A stretch of 20,594 bases of DNA from CAYLJJ01 sp964384025 (GCA_964384025.1 CAYLJJ010000103.1:1-20594), one strand, 5' to 3'. Counted from the stretch's first letter, positions 1 to 8,591 are shown. A program made the numbers and translations. Notes: generated from the letters alone by a model not told the origin.

Positions 1-1
1 A

Positions 2-448
2 TTCAGTTTCGCCCTAAGTCTGCTTAATCTAACGCCTATGCTGAGAGTTACACCCAGCCATATGGAGTGGGAGAAGGCTGCACGAGGTGTTGAAGATGCT
101 CGAGAGAGCCCTTGGGGGGGAGAGTTCCCTGATCCCAAACGCTGTAACTTAGAGGGTGATAAAGATGGCTATTCCTACACCAGCCCTGTAGATGCCTTCC
201 CCCAAGGAGCCAGTCCCTATGGAATCTTGGGGATGATGGGAAATGTCTATGAGTGGACTCAAACACCAGAGGTCAGGGGGCGAGAGCAGAGTATGCGGGC
301 GATCAAGGGTAACGGTTGGGCTTATAAGAGTCGATCAATCGGAAGAGATAATATTCGTGCTCCCAGTTTCTACGATCTTGGGACAGGCTTTCGCTGCGTT
401 TTTGGAGAGTCTCTCAGAGAGCGACTAAGAGACCTCAGTTCCCCCTGA
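2..448 (+). CDS. FGE/SUMF1-fold (formylglycine-generating-enzyme-like) protein, C-terminal part, 5' truncated by window edge
   Basis: The frame is open from base 2, so the beginning of the gene lies outside the window; the ATG at 38 is internal. The visible part carries the hallmarks of the FGE-sulfatase fold: an RxTPSHMEWEKAARG segment (family form RLPTEAEWEKAARG), a PWGGEFPDP stretch, SPYGILGMMGNVYEWT (family form GLYDMAGNVWEWT) and a final GTGFRCVFG. The usual RGGSW is replaced by IKGNGW. The Cys pair that makes true formylglycine-generating enzymes catalytic is not visible, so this is more likely a member of the broad SUMF1/EgtB/PvdO superfamily with another role, for example a ligand-binding module at the end of a larger protein, than a sulfatase-activating enzyme. 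Its last 24 bases overlap the convergent gene ending at 425. Family assignment is firm; function is open. Confidence 0.72.
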   Translation, partial: FSFALSLLNLTPMLRVTPSHMEWEKAARGVEDARESPWGGEFPDPKRCNLEGDKDGYSYTSPVDAFPQGASPYGILGMMGNVYEWTQTPEVRGREQSMRAIKGNGWAYKSRSIGRDNIRAPSFYDLGTGFRCVFGESLRERLRDLSSP

Positions 449-781
449 TCCCAACATAATTGGAGATTTCTCGGTTTGAGAGATCGTAAACTTCCCTGAG
501 GCATAGCTGATGGTGACGGGGAGACAGCCCTTGTAAGCCTCCGTCCTTGTCATTGTATGATCCCCATCCGCATCCATGGAATCCTTATCATCCCACTGGA
601 TGGTATAGTTGGGATACGTCCAGTCGTCCCCTGTGATTGCCTCGTACTCATCCTGAGCGCTGTCATTGCACTCCCCACAAGGCCCTTTCTCGTTACTTAA
701 CACCCTAAACTTGGCGTAAGGTGTCCCACTATCCTCCCAAGTTGTAAGAATTTTGACTCTCATCCAGTAATAAGTCGTCAT
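425..781 (-). CDS. Hypothetical 118-residue protein, unrecognised
   Basis: I do not recognise this protein. It starts at ATG 781 with a plausible ribosome binding site (GGGGAG, 7 bases before the ATG) and stops at TAG 425, inside the 3' end of the convergent FGE-like gene. It has no signal peptide or membrane segment. Aromatic residues are common near the N-terminus (TTYYWMRV). There are three Cys, two of them in a CGEC motif at about residues 35-38 and one in a later KGC. A DADGD stretch in the middle resembles a calcium-loop core, but a full EF-hand is not present. The alternation of polar and beta-branched residues suggests a small beta-rich soluble protein. The ribosome binding site and length support a real gene; the tail overlap with its neighbour and the lack of any known family keep confidence moderate. 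Confidence 0.55.
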   Translation of the reverse strand: MTTYYWMRVKILTTWEDSGTPYAKFRVLSNEKGPCGECNDSAQDEYEAITGDDWTYPNYTIQWDDKDSMDADGDHTMTRTEAYKGCLPVTISYASGKFTISQTEKSPIMLGSGGTEVS

Positions 782-918
782 GCCTACACTCCCCGACCTT
801 TATCAGGTCTCCAGTATTTTGTAGACCCTGCCTAGGATCTACCTGAGCGAGGTTCTCAATAAAGTTTTCAATAACGCAAGAGTTTTTTTAAAAAAATCAA
901 ACCCAAACAGAGAGGTGC

Positions 919-944
919 AAAAAAAAGCCCTTGTTGAGGCTCTT
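919..944 (-). terminator. Possible intrinsic terminator, leftward
   Basis: Read on the minus strand, AAGAGCC, an 8-base loop and GGCTTTT form a 7-bp stem with one G.T pair, running into an uninterrupted T tract (eight A on the plus strand at 919-926). It would stop leftward transcription. It sits about 140 bases before the start of the minus-strand gene 425-781, so it would shield that gene from antisense transcription through the peptidase gene rather than end a known transcript. The remainder of 782-975 is AT-rich and holds no open frame that I would call a gene. Confidence 0.35.
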
Positions 945-987
945 GGGCCCTCCCTAGCATAGCTCGTCTTAAATAGTGGTGGATCTT

Positions 988-3900
988 ATGATCTTGAACA
1001 CTCTTTTCCCCCTCCTCCTATCGATCTTTGCGAGCCCTCAATGGCAGGGATTCAGCAAAGATCCTCCCTCTCGGGGGAGCCAGGTCAAGATCCTCTCAAG
1101 TCGAGCTGAGCGCATTAAGTTGAGAGCCTCCTTTGAGGGGGTTTGGATAGAGCTGCAGGATACTGATCTGGGTGGATTTGAGGAGATCCAGTTGACGGGT
1201 GGTGGGCAGTATGGTCTCCCTGGAGCCCCCTCCCTTCCCGTTTTTCGTCGTCGTATTGCCCTCCCTCATGGAGGCAAGATCAGCCTGCGTGCCCGGCGAA
1301 TGGAGCCCTATGAGCTGGAGCTGGAGCGGCCCCTGATCCCGATGCAGCCACCACAACTTAAGTGTGATCCTCCAGGACCTTTTGCTTTTAACCCCAAAGC
1401 TTATGAGCGCAGCTGGGGCGAAGCTGAAGCTGCGCGTATCCTGGATGAGCAGATCTTTCGTGGGGTGCGCTATGCTCTCATTGAGTTTCGCCCGGCGAGC
1501 TATGATCCTCGCTCCGATCAGCTGTGGCTCTATCGCCATATTGAGGTGGAACTCAAGGTCCAAAACCCTCGCCTGGAGTACAGTCGAGCGCTCCAAGCTC
1601 GCCTGCTCCCAGGTCTCAGAGAGGAGGTGCAAGCTCAGCTCCTGGGGCTTCAGCCTGAGAAGCGGGGCTCGGACAGTGTCAGGCTCTCCGATCTACCCAT
1701 CCACTATGTCTTTGTTGTCCCCGATCATGGTGGTCAAGGTTTCTTAGAGCCTTTGGCTCCCTTGGTTGAGTGGAAGCGCCGTAAAGGTTTTCAGGTCAGC
1801 GTCTTACGCACCAGTGAAATCGGCAGCAGCAAGGAGGAGATCAAAGGCGCCCTGAGGGCTCTCTACGAATCCCCCGGATCACGTGGCGCCCCCGCTTATC
1901 TCAACCTCGTAGGTGATGTACAGCACCTCCCCTTCTGGGACGCGGACAGCCAAGCTGCTGATATGTATTACGCTACCATGGACGCCCCTGACGAGAGCTT
2001 TACAGATGATCAGATCCCTGACTTTCATGTAGGACGCTTCTCGGTAGGGACTGCCGAGGAGCTGGCTGAGGTGGTGCGTAAGACCTTGGCCTATGAGCGC
2101 CCCAGTGATCCCAGCCAGAGCTGGTATAGCAGCAGCCTTTGGGTGGCCAGCGACGATCATGCCGCCCTGGGGCGTGAGACACATCAATGGTGCCTCCCCG
2201 CCTTTGAGGAGGAGGGGATGAACATCACCACCGCCTACCTAGACCAACAGGGTTTTGATGAGACCCTCACGACCGCTCAGGATGGGATCCGCGCTGGACA
2301 GAGCATCATCAACTACTCTGGGCATGGTGGTCATGATGGCTGGAGCTGTGTGCCCATCGGAAATGATTTCCTCTATACCCTGGAGGACAAAGGCGCCTAC
2401 CCCTTTGTGATCACCAACGCCTGCCAATGTGGGCAGTTCCAACACAATGACTACGGAGACTGCTTCAGTGAGGCCTGGCTCAAGGCCCCTGGTGGAGGGA
2501 TCGCCAGCTGGGCTGCGAGTAACAACTCTCTCTGGGATGAGGATGATCTGATCGAGAAGGCGGTCTGGGCGGCCTTCCTCCCCGCCCTACGACTCAAGGA
2601 TGATGATCCCCATATGGCTGCTTATCCCTGGCCTGCTGAGCGCCGCTTCACCAGCATCGGCGCGATCACCGATTTGGGGCTTCAGCTCTTCCATGAGCGC
2701 GCTCCTCAAAGCTGGAGCGTGCAGTACGCTGTGGAGGAGTACAACATCATCGGAGATCCCTCTCTGGATATTTGGAGCGCGCAACCTCAGGCGGTGGAGA
2801 TCAGTGGCCCTGGCGCCGTGATTTTGGGGATGGCGGAGCTGGATCTGGAGCTGAGTATTCAAGGAGAGCCGGTAGAGCGCGCCTTGGTGGCTCTCAGCCA
2901 AGGGGAGTTTCAGGCTGTGGCCCGCAGCGACGCCCAGGGTCAAGTTCATTTTAACTTGGAGGCATTGCAAAACCCCGGCGCTCTTCAAATCTTGGTCACC
3001 GGTCATAACCTGATGCCCACTGAAGAGGAGTGGGTGGTGGTGCCTCCTGATGGAGCCTATGTAGGTCTGGCAAACCGGCGCTGGATCGATGACGGAGCTG
3101 AAGGGAGCCAGGGGAACGGCAATGGGCAAGCCAGCCCAGGTGAGATCCTCGCCCTGGCCTTTGAGGCCAAGAACTTCGGCAGCGAGCCAGCGGAGGGGCT
3201 ACGCGCCACCCTGAGCACAGAGGATGCTTGTATTGCGCTTCAAGAGCCTGCGCTGGAGTTGGGGCCTCTGGCCCCAGAACTCAGCCAAGAGGGACGCTTC
3301 CTGTTGGAGATCCTGCCCTGTGAAAATCAACACAGGGTCGAGCTTCTGCTCAACTTTGAGAGCGAGCAGGGAGACTGGAGACAGGAGCTGAATCTGATGG
3401 TGGGCAACGCTCTCGCGGGGCAGGTGCTCATCGATCAGAACGGACAGCCTCTGGAGGGGGCTCAGCTGAGCTGGACAGGGTCCCAGGAGGGCAGCATGAA
3501 CCTAGAGCAGGCCCGCTTTGTGATTCAGGGGATCGACGCTGGAGAGTATCTCTTCAGCATCTCTCATCCCGAATATCAGACCGAACAACGCAACTTGAGC
3601 ATCCCCAGAGAAGAGGCTTTAGAGCTGCGTATGGGGCGCCCCAGCATTGAGATCAACCCCAGCGAGCTTGAGATCAACTTAGGCCCTGGCCAGATGGAGA
3701 TTGAAGAGATCATCACAGTCCAGAACAGAGGAGATCGCGAACTTCATCTTCAGGTGATGACCCGCGCCGAGGGAGGAGATGATGAGTTTGGCTATCGCTG
3801 GGCCAGCTCCAATGATGGGGGCTTCTCCTCGGAGTGGATCGATCTTCCAGAAGGCAACCGCAGCACTTGGAATCTGGGAGATGATGAGGATCATGAGGTG

Positions 3901-5334
3901 GAGCTGCCCTTCCCCTTCCCCTTCTACGGAGAGGAGTTTAACAGTGTCCAGGTGGGCTCTAATGGCTATCTGAACTTTGGCCCCTCTCAGCCTGGAGTGC
4001 CCTGGAATCTAGAGCTGCCCTCAGAGGAAGCGCCGATGGGTCTCATCGCCATTTTCTATATGGATCTTAACCCTGGCCAAGGTGCTGGAGAGGTCTATTG
4101 GGGTTTGTATGAAGGGGATCTGGTCTTCACCTGGGAGCAGGTTGAGGAGTATGGCAACTCCAACGCTCACAGTTTTCAATGTATCCTGAGCGTCAACGGA
4201 GAGATCCGGCTTAACTATCGTGATGGAGGCCCAGGGAATATCGGCGTTCAGGACTTGAGAGGAAGCTCTGGGATGGTTGTGGATGTTCGCCCAGAGGCGG
4301 AGCTGAGCCTGCGCATCTCCAGCTCTGTAAGCTGGATCCAGATCGAGGAAGCGCCACAGATCCTGGCTCCAGGAGAGCGTCTAGCGCTGCCCATTCAGAT
4401 CGGAGAGGAGGGGCTGGCGGCGCGCCAGTATCGAGCCAATATCCGCTTTGGCAGCGACGATCCTCTCAACCCCAATCTGATCTTGCCTCTGAGCCTCAAT
4501 GTGATGGAGATCTTGGATTCCGATGGAGATGGGCATCTGGACTCAGAGGACAACTGCCCCGATCAGGCCAACCCAGGGCAGGAGGATCAAGATGGCAATG
4601 GACGTGGGGATCTCTGCGATTGTCAGCTCCAGGGCTGTGAAGATGGCAACCCCTGCACCCATGAGTTCTGTATGTCCAATGGGAGCTGTAGCTCTTCAGA
4701 TAACAACGAGCCCTGCGAAGATGATGACCCTTGCACCCAGAACATCTGCGCAGAGGGAATCTGCACCGTCGAGGGTCCAGTGGAGGGCTGCTGCCATGGA
4801 GATGAAGCCTGTGGAGAGGCTGAGCGATGCTTAGACAACCTCTGCAGCTCTCTCCAGTGTCTGCCTTGTGAGATCGATGAGGAGTGCGGCACAGGGATCT
4901 GCACCTCCTTTGGCTCAGAGGGTTACTGTCTGCTGTCCTGTGAGCCGGGCTGCTCTGATGGCTTTGTTTGCCAAGATGATCTTTGCCGGCCCGAGAGGGG
5001 GGAGTGTGTCTGTGAGCCAGAGTCGCAGCAGCGCTGCTATGAGGGTGATCTTTATTGGGAGGACAGCTGCGGTGAACGAGGCGAGCAGGCTCAGTCCTGT
5101 GCAGCTCGTGGCTGTGTAGAGGAGCGTTGTTGCCCTGAAGGTCAACATGAGGCCACCGGCAGCTGTGTGGAGGATGAAGAGAGTGAAGGAGACGCTGGGA
5201 TTGGAGCAGCGGAGTCCACAGATCATGATGATGGGGGTCAGGGCTGCTCTACCCGCCCCTCCCGCTCCAACTCCGCCGCCGCCCTCCTCCTTCTCTTGAG
5301 CGCTCTTCTCCTTCGCCGTCGCCAGAGAAGTTGA
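988..5334 (+). CDS. Secreted C25 (gingipain-type) cysteine peptidase with multidomain C-terminus and MYXO-CTERM-like tail
   Basis: Likely start is ATG 988, preceded by GGTGG at 5 bases and followed by a signal peptide (MILNTLFPLLLSIFASP); GTG 976 in the same frame has no ribosome binding site. Numbering from 988 (1448 residues): a propeptide-like region to about 235; C25 peptidase about 237-596, with the catalytic pair H446 in NYSGHGG and C479 in ITNACQCGQF. These are 33 residues apart, the spacing I recall for RgpB His211/Cys244. The domain ends in the typical IIGDPSLDIW. Next come Ig-like sequence, a carboxypeptidase-regulatory-like beta module about 807-884 (AGQVLIDQNGQPLEGA), a beta-sandwich about 956-1096 with FPFYGEEF and VGSNGYLNFG, a thrombospondin type 3-like DSDGDGHLDSEDNCPD segment about 1174-1211, and a Cys-rich region to about 1400. 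The tail has G1419-C1420, a Leu/Ala-rich helix and RRRQR. Predicted to be exported and displayed on the surface; its target is unknown. A lipoprotein gene follows after 15 bases. Confidence 0.92.
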   Translation: MILNTLFPLLLSIFASPQWQGFSKDPPSRGSQVKILSSRAERIKLRASFEGVWIELQDTDLGGFEEIQLTGGGQYGLPGAPSLPVFRRRIALPHGGKISLRARRMEPYELELERPLIPMQPPQLKCDPPGPFAFNPKAYERSWGEAEAARILDEQIFRGVRYALIEFRPASYDPRSDQLWLYRHIEVELKVQNPRLEYSRALQARLLPGLREEVQAQLLGLQPEKRGSDSVRLSDLPIHYVFVVPDHGGQGFLEPLAPLVEWKRRKGFQVSVLRTSEIGSSKEEIKGALRALYESPGSRGAPAYLNLVGDVQHLPFWDADSQAADMYYATMDAPDESFTDDQIPDFHVGRFSVGTAEELAEVVRKTLAYERPSDPSQSWYSSSLWVASDDHAALGRETHQWCLPAFEEEGMNITTAYLDQQGFDETLTTAQDGIRAGQSIINYSGHGGHDGWSCVPIGNDFLYTLEDKGAYPFVITNACQCGQFQHNDYGDCFSEAWLKAPGGGIASWAASNNSLWDEDDLIEKAVWAAFLPALRLKDDDPHMAAYPWPAERRFTSIGAITDLGLQLFHERAPQSWSVQYAVEEYNIIGDPSLDIWSAQPQAVEISGPGAVILGMAELDLELSIQGEPVERALVALSQGEFQAVARSDAQGQVHFNLEALQNPGALQILVTGHNLMPTEEEWVVVPPDGAYVGLANRRWIDDGAEGSQGNGNGQASPGEILALAFEAKNFGSEPAEGLRATLSTEDACIALQEPALELGPLAPELSQEGRFLLEILPCENQHRVELLLNFESEQGDWRQELNLMVGNALAGQVLIDQNGQPLEGAQLSWTGSQEGSMNLEQARFVIQGIDAGEYLFSISHPEYQTEQRNLSIPREEALELRMGRPSIEINPSELEINLGPGQMEIEEIITVQNRGDRELHLQVMTRAEGGDDEFGYRWASSNDGGFSSEWIDLPEGNRSTWNLGDDEDHEVELPFPFPFYGEEFNSVQVGSNGYLNFGPSQPGVPWNLELPSEEAPMGLIAIFYMDLNPGQGAGEVYWGLYEGDLVFTWEQVEEYGNSNAHSFQCILSVNGEIRLNYRDGGPGNIGVQDLRGSSGMVVDVRPEAELSLRISSSVSWIQIEEAPQILAPGERLALPIQIGEEGLAARQYRANIRFGSDDPLNPNLILPLSLNVMEILDSDGDGHLDSEDNCPDQANPGQEDQDGNGRGDLCDCQLQGCEDGNPCTHEFCMSNGSCSSSDNNEPCEDDDPCTQNICAEGICTVEGPVEGCCHGDEACGEAERCLDNLCSSLQCLPCEIDEECGTGICTSFGSEGYCLLSCEPGCSDGFVCQDDLCRPERGECVCEPESQQRCYEGDLYWEDSCGERGEQAQSCAARGCVEERCCPEGQHEATGSCVEDEESEGDAGIGAAESTDHDDGGQGCSTRPSRSNSAAALLLLLSALLLRRRQRS

Positions 5335-5349
5335 TAAAATAGGAGCATG

Positions 5350-7029
5350 ATGGGACCCAAGCTCAGCCCTCTGCTGCTCCTCTCTCTCCTCAGCTGTGCT
5401 GATCCCGGCGCGGCCCTCAATCAAGCTCCTCAGGCCCGAGCTGGTTTGGATCTGCGCGTGGTCCGCAAGGGCAGCATGGTTTATATCCAACTGGATGGGA
5501 CCGAGAGCAGCGATCCAGAAGGGGATAAACTGGAGTTCCGTTGGCGCCTTCTAAGAGCCCCCGACAGCCTCTTTTTGGGCAGCCAAGATCGCAAATCCCC
5601 TCAGCCTGTTGTGGGCCTCTCCGGTGTGGGTCTCTACCTCTTTGAGTTGAAGGTGCGTGACCCTTGGCAGGAGTCGGCTCCAGATCAGCTCAATGTCTGG
5701 GTGGAGGATGGCCTCAAGCTTCCCGACTCGGGATCCCCTGATGTAGGCGTTGAGGAAGATCTTGGGGTAGAGAGTGAGGCGGGAATAGAGGCGGGCTTCC
5801 CCGATCAGGGCCCCCCAGCTGAGCCACCCGAGCCTGTCTTGGAGATGGAGGCTCGGCGGATCCCCTTAGGGAGCAGCGTAGGCTTAAGCGCAGCGCGCAG
5901 CAGGGCGAGAGAGGGCGCTCATTTTCATTGGGAGACGCTCAGCGCCCCCTTTGGAGAGAGCCCCTACTTTGAAGCGGAGGGGATCGCAGCCCGCTTTGAG
6001 CCCAGGAGCCCAGGGCGCTATTTGATCCAACTCAGCGTCAGCGATGATCAGGGCTCCGCCTCGGTGGCTGAGGCGCTCTATGTGATGGGTCGGGAAGCTT
6101 GGCTCTTGGCGCCCCAGGAGGGGAGGCTCTTGGGGATCTCCCTCGACACCGGTCTGGAAAGTGGGCGTGCTCTAGAGCTGCCTGGAGCGCTGGAGGGGAT
6201 CTTGGGATTGAGCCTCTGGGAGGGGGTCATCTATCTCACAGCTCAATCAACCGGGGGAGCTTCAGAGCTGATCCTGATCAGCTCTGGAGGAGAGGAGCGT
6301 TACGCTCTGCCGGGACAGCTGGCTCAAAGCCCCCCGCTGCTCAACAGTCGAGGGCTCTGGCTTGCCACCGCAGGGGTCCCCCTACTGATTCAGCTGAGCC
6401 CTGGAGCGGAGGAGTTCAACAGCTACCCCCTCCCCGCAGACTATCTGGGGATTAACAGCCTCCGAGGAGATGAGGAGCGCGCCTATCTGAGCCAGATCAG
6501 TCCTCGTTCGGCCCTGTTGAGCTTTAACTTTGAGCAGGGCAGCCCAGAGCTTGAGTACAGCTTGGAGGGCTGTGGTCCTGCCGAGGTCCAGAGCCATCAA
6601 GGAGCGCTCTGGGGGCTCTGTCGCGATAGAACTGCCCTATTTCGCCTGCTCCCAGGAGCACAGGAGGGCCTCCAAGGGCAACAGCTCATCGGCCTACCAG
6701 AAGAGGGCTTGCTCCTCAAGCTGGCTCTTCAGGGGGGGAGCGCCGCGTTGACACAGGAGGGAACCGAGAACCTGTTCTTTATCTCCGAGGAGCGTTTTGA
6801 GCTGCCCCTGGATGATCCAGCGCGCTTACGAGAGGCACAGCTTCAAACCCAGGGGCCTGGAGTGCTCCAGGATCTGGGAGCCGCGCACGGGCGCTTCTAT
6901 GGGCTTTTTAGGCTCTCTGATGGCGCTCAGCAGCTTTGGGCCTTCTCCCTGGAGGGAGAGCTCCTCTGGAGGAGCCCAGAGATCCCCTCAGGCTTTAAAC
7001 ACCTGCTGATTGATGGGGCAGATCTATAG
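5350..7029 (+). CDS. Lipoprotein with PKD-like domains and probable beta-propeller
   Basis: The AGGAG at 5341-5345 lies only 1 base before ATG 5347 but 4 bases before ATG 5350, so the second ATG is the better start. The N-terminus is a lipoprotein signal with lipobox LLSC and Cys16, so the mature protein is predicted to be lipid-anchored. Residues about 24-120 form a PKD-like beta domain (LDGTESSDPEGDKLEFRWRL is typical), followed by an acidic, Pro-rich linker about 128-162 and a second, more diverged PKD-like domain about 165-245 (FHWETLSAP, GRYLIQLSVSD). The remaining 310 residues contain repeated short strands of the type LLGISLDTG, GLWLATAG and AYLSQI, which suggests a beta-propeller of weakly conserved blades. 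No catalytic motif is seen. The gene sits 15 bases behind the peptidase gene and is probably co-transcribed; a binding or scaffolding role on the surface is inference. Its stop is 3 bases from that of the convergent gcvH. Confidence 0.8.
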   Translation: MGPKLSPLLLLSLLSCADPGAALNQAPQARAGLDLRVVRKGSMVYIQLDGTESSDPEGDKLEFRWRLLRAPDSLFLGSQDRKSPQPVVGLSGVGLYLFELKVRDPWQESAPDQLNVWVEDGLKLPDSGSPDVGVEEDLGVESEAGIEAGFPDQGPPAEPPEPVLEMEARRIPLGSSVGLSAARSRAREGAHFHWETLSAPFGESPYFEAEGIAARFEPRSPGRYLIQLSVSDDQGSASVAEALYVMGREAWLLAPQEGRLLGISLDTGLESGRALELPGALEGILGLSLWEGVIYLTAQSTGGASELILISSGGEERYALPGQLAQSPPLLNSRGLWLATAGVPLLIQLSPGAEEFNSYPLPADYLGINSLRGDEERAYLSQISPRSALLSFNFEQGSPELEYSLEGCGPAEVQSHQGALWGLCRDRTALFRLLPGAQEGLQGQQLIGLPEEGLLLKLALQGGSAALTQEGTENLFFISEERFELPLDDPARLREAQLQTQGPGVLQDLGAAHGRFYGLFRLSDGAQQLWAFSLEGELLWRSPEIPSGFKHLLIDGADL

Positions 7030-7032
7030 CCT

Positions 7033-7419
7033 TCAGTTCTCAGCCTCCAACAGAGCTGCATAGGCGGCAGCGTCCATCAGCTCATCGATCTCCTCAGGCT
7101 GGCTGGGCTTGATGCATAGGATCCAACCTTCGTTATAGGGACTCTGATTGAGCAACTCAGGGGCATTCTCCAGCTCCTCATTGAGGGCGATCACCTCGCC
7201 GCTCAGGGGGCTAAAGAGATCACTGACCGACTTGACTGACTCCACCACCCCCAGGGCGCCGCCCATCTCAACCTCATCTCCCAGCTCGGGCAGCTCGATG
7301 AAAACCAAGTCGCCCAGCTGACTTTGGGCATGATCAGTGATACCAAAGGTGACGCTGCCATCCGCCTCCAAACGGATCCACTCATGATCTTTGGAATAGC
7401 GAAGCTCTGATGGGATCAC
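7033..7419 (-). CDS. gcvH: Glycine cleavage system H protein
   Basis: GcvH carries the lipoyl arm that shuttles the aminomethyl group of glycine from the decarboxylase (GcvP) to GcvT and is then reoxidised by lipoamide dehydrogenase. The 128-residue length is normal for the family. Near the N-terminus is the typical YSKDHEWIR, then GITDHAQSQLGDLVFIELP, and the lipoylated lysine is K63 in VVESVKSVSDLFSP. The C-terminal NEELENAPELLNQSPYNEGW is also standard. Start is GTG 7419, with AAGGAGAG 5 bases upstream, and it overlaps the gcvT stop by 4 bases (GTGA), so translation is probably coupled. The lipoyl attachment means the host needs a lipoate ligase or LipB/LipA, none of which is visible here. 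gcvP does not follow: the next gene is convergent. Confidence 0.97.
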   Translation of the reverse strand: MIPSELRYSKDHEWIRLEADGSVTFGITDHAQSQLGDLVFIELPELGDEVEMGGALGVVESVKSVSDLFSPLSGEVIALNEELENAPELLNQSPYNEGWILCIKPSQPEEIDELMDAAAYAALLEAEN

Positions 7420-8513
7420 GACTTCTCTCCTTCTTTTGGCCGACGATAAAAAGGCGCCCTGAGGATCAGGCCCTCTTCAACACGACGGCGAATCTGAACA
7501 TGGATGGGGGTACCGACGCGGTGTCGTCCCTGGGGCACATAAGCCACCCCGATGCTCGCTTTAAGGCTGGGAGAGTAGCTCCCTGAGGTTACTTCACCGA
7601 TCACCTCTCCCAGCTCATCTAAGATCTTATAGCCCTGGCGGGGAATCGCCCGACCCTGAAGTTTAAAGGCCACCAGCCTGCGCTTGAGCCCCTCCGCTTT
7701 GAGGGTGAGGAGAGCCTCTCTGCCGATAAACTCTGCCTTAGAGAGCTTACAGACCCAGGCAAGGCCCGCCTCCAGGGGGTTATTCTCCTCAGTGATCTCT
7801 TGACCATAGAGGGCGAACTTCATCTCCAAACGCAGCGTATTTCGAGCACCCAGTCCTACAGGGAGCAGCTCAGGATCAGCCTCCATCAGAGCTTCCCAGA
7901 TCTGAGGCGCCTGCTCCCAGGGGATATAGAGTTCAAAGCCATCCTCTCCGGTGTAGCCTGTCCGACTGAGGATCACTGGGACCTTCGCCACCTGGGCCTC
8001 TGCGAAGTGGTAGAAGGCGATCTCCTTGAGCAGAGTTGGGGTCAGAGTTTGGAGGATCTCTTGCGCCTTAGGCCCCTGGAGGGCGAGTTGAGCATACTCA
8101 TCACTGAGATCATAGACTCGCGCCTCTCCCTGGAGATGCTTCTGGATCCAAGCAAAGTCTTTATGACGGTTGTTGGCGTTGCAACAGATGAAGATCCGCT
8201 GAGGAGAGAAGCGGTAGACGACCAGATCGTCTAAGATGCCTCCATCCTGGCGACACATCATCGTATAGCAGGCTTGGCCATCCTTAAGAAGTTCTAGATC
8301 ATTGCTGATCAGGCGATTAAAAGCGGAGAGAGCCTCAGGACCGAGGATCTCTATCTCCCCCATATGGCTGACATCAAAGAGCCCCGCGTGGTTACGAACT
8401 CGATGGTGCTCCTCTTGGATTCCGCTGAACTGGACCGGCAGCTGCCAGTCACCAAAAGGGACAAAACGCGCACCCGCCGCCTTCTGTAGTTCAAAGAGGG
8501 GGGTCTGCCTCAT
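7416..8513 (-). CDS. gcvT: Aminomethyltransferase (glycine cleavage T protein)
   Basis: GcvT transfers the aminomethyl carbon from the lipoyl arm of GcvH to tetrahydrofolate, giving 5,10-methylene-tetrahydrofolate and ammonia in the cytoplasm. The 365 residues match the family. Recognisable parts are PLFELQKAAGARFVPFGDWQLPVQF, HAGLFDVSHMGEI, and GGILDDLVVY with D95/D96 at the position of the conserved folate-site Asp; then CCNANNRHKD, SRTGYTGEDGFELY, GLGARNTLRLE, and the C-terminal GEVTSGSYSPSLKASIGVAYV. Start ATG 8513 has an excellent AAGGAGG 8 bases upstream. A 78-base gap to folD holds a weak promoter candidate, so the gene may be read both from folD and on its own. Next to folD and gcvH this makes a one-carbon unit. 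Confidence 0.97.
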   Translation of the reverse strand: MRQTPLFELQKAAGARFVPFGDWQLPVQFSGIQEEHHRVRNHAGLFDVSHMGEIEILGPEALSAFNRLISNDLELLKDGQACYTMMCRQDGGILDDLVVYRFSPQRIFICCNANNRHKDFAWIQKHLQGEARVYDLSDEYAQLALQGPKAQEILQTLTPTLLKEIAFYHFAEAQVAKVPVILSRTGYTGEDGFELYIPWEQAPQIWEALMEADPELLPVGLGARNTLRLEMKFALYGQEITEENNPLEAGLAWVCKLSKAEFIGREALLTLKAEGLKRRLVAFKLQGRAIPRQGYKILDELGEVIGEVTSGSYSPSLKASIGVAYVPQGRHRVGTPIHVQIRRRVEEGLILRAPFYRRPKEGEKS

Positions 8514-8554
8514 TTTGCTTGCCTCCTTGGCTCATCTCCGAGCCTAAGCTGCGG

Positions 8555-8583
8555 ACTTTAACCAAGGAAGCATCACCAAACAA
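8555..8583 (-). promoter_or_regulatory. Possible promoter ahead of gcvT-gcvH
   Basis: On the minus strand TTGTTT (8583-8578) and TAAAGT (8560-8555) are 17 bases apart, a weak match to a sigma-70 promoter. It lies in the 78-base gap between folD and gcvT and would give a leader of about 35 bases, in which GGCTC/GAGCC (8529-8544) can form a 5-bp hairpin next to the gcvT ribosome binding site. No glycine riboswitch core is seen. Evidence is by eye only. Confidence 0.3.
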
Positions 8584-8591
8584 CCGACTAT

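Noticed and set aside
4915..5490. Minus-strand 191-codon open frame across the end of the peptidase gene
   Set aside because: It is antisense to a Cys-rich coding region and the next gene's start, has no recognisable domain, and the plus-strand genes are well supported.
8514..8591. Glycine riboswitch ahead of gcvT-gcvH
   Set aside because: The 78-base leader lacks the conserved GGAGAG-type aptamer cores and is too short for a normal tandem aptamer; only a small hairpin next to the ribosome binding site is visible.
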